A stretch of 8,105 nt of DNA, from the NCBI GenBank assembly GCA_016931365.1, contig JAFGEY010000341.1:1-8105 (forward strand). Reading direction: 5' to 3'. Source of the stretch: Anaerolineae bacterium. Its GTDB lineage: Bacteria; Chloroflexota; Anaerolineae; JAFGEY01. Made by a program: the position numbers and the translations under genes. The notes below the pieces were generated by a model. The model was not told the DNA's origin and did not search any database. It saw only the letters and a program-made list of their open reading frames with translations. Of the stretch, positions 6,215-8,105 are shown piece after piece (the stretch's first letter is position 1; every line of letters begins with the position of its first letter).

Positions 6215-7588
6215 TTAGCTCCTCCAGGCCGTTATGACACAGCGAATCAAGAGGTCTTCTTGATCCGGCAGCACAGTACGCGGATCGAGACAAAGCAGGT
6301 CGTTTTCGATGCGGGCGATGACCGGCGGCTCTCCGGCGCGCAATCTGGCCGAGATGGCATCGGGCGACGAGATGGCGAGAGTCAACAGCCAGGTAGGCAG
6401 CGTCTCGCCGGGCAGGCTGCCGCCACCCGCCGCCGAGCATCCCGACACAACCTCAACCTCGATGCCCTGAGCCCGGAGCTTGCGCCGCCAGCGCTGCACG
6501 CGCCGCTTGAGCGATTCTGGCGTGGCAGAGATCATCTGCCAGACCGGGACTGCCTGCTCGGCGTCACCCTTGAGGTAATGCAGCAACGTCGCTTGCAGCC
6601 CGGCGAGGGTGGTTTTGTCCACGCGCAGGGCGCGGGTGAGCGGATAACTATGCAACTGCGTGATTACCTCTTTTTTGCCAGCCAAAATGCCCGCCTGCGG
6701 TCCGCCAAGCAGTTTGTCGCCGCTGAATGACACCAGGTCAACCCCGGCGGCGATCACTTCTTGTACCGTCGGCTCGTGAGAAAAACCGTAGGCCTCGGTG
6801 TTAAGCAACGTGCCACTGCCCAAATCTTCGAATACAAGCAACTCGTGAGCGTGTCCCAATCCAGCCAGGTCTTGCGCCGTGACTTGAGCCGTGAATCCGC
6901 TGACCCGGAAATTGCTCTGGTGAGCGAGCATCAACAGCGCTGTGTCCGGCCCGATGGCTTGCTCGTAATCCCGCAAGTGGGTGCGGTTGGTCGTCCCCAC
7001 TTCGACCAGGCACGCGCCACTCTGGCGCATCACGTCGGGAATGCGGAACCCGCCGCCGATCTCGACCAACTGCCCGCGCGAGATGATCACCTCTTTGCCC
7101 TGGGCCAGCGCCGAGAGCGCCAGCAAGACCGCCCCCGCATTGTTATTGACAACCAGGGCCGCCTCTGCGCCAACAAGCTGGCAGATCAGGCTCTCGGCGT
7201 GGACATAGCGCGAGCCGCGTTGCCCCGCTTCGAGGTCGTATTCCAGGTTGCTGTAACCCTGACCGATGGCGACCATCGCCGCCAGCGCATCCTGGCACAA
7301 AGGTGAACGCCCCAGATTGGTGTGGATGACAACGCCAGTAGCATTGATCGCCGGTAGCAGCGTGGGCCGGACGCGTTTTTGCAAAATCAGCTCGGCCTGG
7401 GCGCACAACGCAGACTGATCCGGACAGGTTGCTCCGGATAGAATGGACTGTCGGGCTTTATCCAGGGCGGCACGTGCGGCATCAACAGTCAATGCGCGGC
7501 CATAAGTTGCGATCAACGCTTGCAAGAGGGCGGACTGGAGCAGTTTATCCACGCCGGGCAGGTTTCGCAGTTCGTCTTGTACATTCAT
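6215..7588 (-). CDS. selA: L-seryl-tRNA(Sec) selenium transferase (selenocysteine synthase)
   Basis: SelA is a cytoplasmic PLP enzyme that converts Ser-tRNA(Sec) to Sec-tRNA(Sec) using selenophosphate. The 457-residue product is full length. It begins with the family-typical LRNLPGVDKLL segment, then INATGVVIHTNLGRSPL (81-97) and the VVNNNAGAVLLAL segment. The PLP lysine is K292 in SFSGDKLLGGPQAG, and the C-terminal ends normally at TAA 6215-6217. ATG 7588 is preferred because GAG lies 7 bases upstream. TTG 7600 is an in-frame alternative adding four residues; it would overlap the upstream stop as TTGA. The gene sits between a small membrane protein and a response regulator in one tight - strand cluster. 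selB and selC are not adjacent downstream, and the upstream neighbour is not a Sec gene. Selenophosphate synthetase must be encoded elsewhere. Confidence 0.96.
   Translation of the reverse strand: MNVQDELRNLPGVDKLLQSALLQALIATYGRALTVDAARAALDKARQSILSGATCPDQSALCAQAELILQKRVRPTLLPAINATGVVIHTNLGRSPLCQDALAAMVAIGQGYSNLEYDLEAGQRGSRYVHAESLICQLVGAEAALVVNNNAGAVLLALSALAQGKEVIISRGQLVEIGGGFRIPDVMRQSGACLVEVGTTNRTHLRDYEQAIGPDTALLMLAHQSNFRVSGFTAQVTAQDLAGLGHAHELLVFEDLGSGTLLNTEAYGFSHEPTVQEVIAAGVDLVSFSGDKLLGGPQAGILAGKKEVITQLHSYPLTRALRVDKTTLAGLQATLLHYLKGDAEQAVPVWQMISATPESLKRRVQRWRRKLRAQGIEVEVVSGCSAAGGGSLPGETLPTWLLTLAISSPDAISARLRAGEPPVIARIENDLLCLDPRTVLPDQEDLLIRCVITAWRS
6219..6225 (-). promoter_or_regulatory. Shine-Dalgarno embedded in the selA 3' end
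   Basis: GGAGGAG on the - strand lies 8 bases before the response regulator ATG and within the last Trp-Arg-Ser codons of selA. It decides the start and implies tight coupling with selA translation. Confidence 0.8.
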
Positions 7589-7596
7589 CGTTTCAC

Positions 7597-7989
7597 TCAA
7601 GAACCGGGCGACTCGCGGGTGATCAAAAAGGTCTCAATCAGTGCAAAAACGCCAATTACAATCAGGGCCAGCGTCCAATCGAGGACGCGCAGCATTTGCA
7701 GCCAGGCAATGATCACCGCCATAAAGCCGATCTGACCACTCTGGCGGATGAATCTAAAACGGTACATGCCGGGTGAAGCCGATCCGAAGCGCGCGTTCAG
7801 GTAGGCGATGGCCGGCATCAAGGTGCCGGTGATGGCAAAAAAGAGGGCAACAAAAAAGAGCACTTTGGTCAGTCCGCCTACCGGCAGCTGGGTCACACTC
7901 CACAACGCCAACCAGGCGATGACGGCAACAAACAGGGCGTACAGTACCCAGCGTTTATTTTCTGTTTGTGGATCGGGTTTTGATGCCAT
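7597..7989 (-). CDS. Small four-helix membrane protein of unknown function
   Basis: This 130-residue protein has a short polar N-terminus (about 12 residues) and four predicted membrane segments near 13-32, 41-64, 86-103 and 104-124. A basic, glycine-containing loop at 65-85 (about NARFGSASPGMYRFRF) separates the second and third segments. I recognise no catalytic motif. The general pattern resembles a conserved hypothetical family I associate with Chloroflexota, but I cannot confirm that. ATG 7989 has only a weak GAGTGAG-type Shine-Dalgarno. The gene is the first after the TATAAT at 8028-8033, and its TGA (7599-7597) touches the selA start region, so it is probably the leading gene of the selA transcript. 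It may simply be a neighbour rather than part of selenium metabolism. Confidence 0.75.
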   Translation of the reverse strand: MASKPDPQTENKRWVLYALFVAVIAWLALWSVTQLPVGGLTKVLFFVALFFAITGTLMPAIAYLNARFGSASPGMYRFRFIRQSGQIGFMAVIIAWLQMLRVLDWTLALIVIGVFALIETFLITRESPGS

Positions 7990-8027
7990 GTTCTCACTCG
8001 GACCAACCGGATATCAGGTTAGCAACT

Positions 8028-8033
8028 ATTATA
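8028..8033 (-). promoter_or_regulatory. Probable -10 element of the selA cluster promoter
   Basis: A perfect TATAAT on the - strand lies 38 bases before the membrane-protein ATG, which would give a leader of roughly 30 bases. The -35 region about 17 bases upstream is weak (TAGCCC, 3 of 6 consensus bases) and there is no extended -10 TG. The rest of 7990-8105 shows no gene, only a weak imperfect inverted repeat at 8071-8092. Confidence 0.6.
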
Positions 8034-8105
8034 CTCGAAAACAGGTCGCTGGGCTACTATGTCCGGTCTATGCAACAAATGTTTTCATTGCACTTTGATC
8101 CAGTC

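Noticed and set aside
6761..7306. Open frame of 181 codons on the + strand inside selA
   Set aside because: It is antisense to clearly conserved SelA sequence and has no recognisable motif or ribosome-binding site.
8071..8092. Imperfect inverted repeat (TGCAA ... TTGCA, with an inner AATG-TTTT-CATT) upstream of the - strand promoter
   Set aside because: It is too short and interrupted to call an operator without other evidence.
1..8105. tRNA, rRNA, riboswitch, CRISPR array, transposase, or in-frame UGA selenocysteine site
   Set aside because: I looked on both strands, including the gaps and the 8000-8105 region for tRNA(Sec), and found no supporting structure.

Overview
The window looks like a chromosomal segment of a moderately GC-rich bacterium. 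My best guess is Chloroflexota (Anaerolineae-like). This rests on the gene mix: a butyrate-kinase-type enzyme, stand-alone CheY-like receivers, a free-standing CinA C-terminal domain, and a four-helix membrane protein of a kind I associate with that phylum. It is inference, since no rRNA or other marker gene is present. I saw no phage, IS transposase, tRNA or CRISPR array.

Left block, + strand, 1 to about 1611: the C-terminal half of a butyrate kinase-like acyl kinase (cut by the window edge), then two single-domain response regulators that are clearly paralogous. After the second lies a hairpin with a T-run, enclosed by a 7-bp direct repeat. It reads both as an intrinsic terminator and as a possible small hairpin (MITE-like) insertion.

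Middle block, + strand, 1625-5266: a compact three-gene unit. It holds a CinA C-terminal-domain (PncC-type) nicotinamide-nucleotide amidase, an Era-like GTPase with a C-terminal DUF697/YcjF-like hydrophobic region, and a 605-residue protein joining an AI-2E/PerM-family membrane permease to a HAD phosphatase. The last two genes overlap by ATGA. The block ends at a perfect 40-bp palindrome that separates it from the convergent right block.

Right block, - strand, read from 8105 down to 5344: a consensus TATAAT, a small four-helix membrane protein, selA (selenocysteine synthase), and a response regulator whose output is a degenerate GGDEF domain. The three genes are packed as one probable operon; the last uses a strong Shine-Dalgarno lying inside the end of selA. 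SelA implies selenoprotein synthesis, although selB and selC are not in view.

The least ordinary points are the permease-phosphatase fusion, the hairpin element inserted ahead of cinA, and the catalytically dead GGDEF regulator coupled to selA. The rest is ordinary housekeeping and signalling content; no clear new defence or biosynthetic system is visible.
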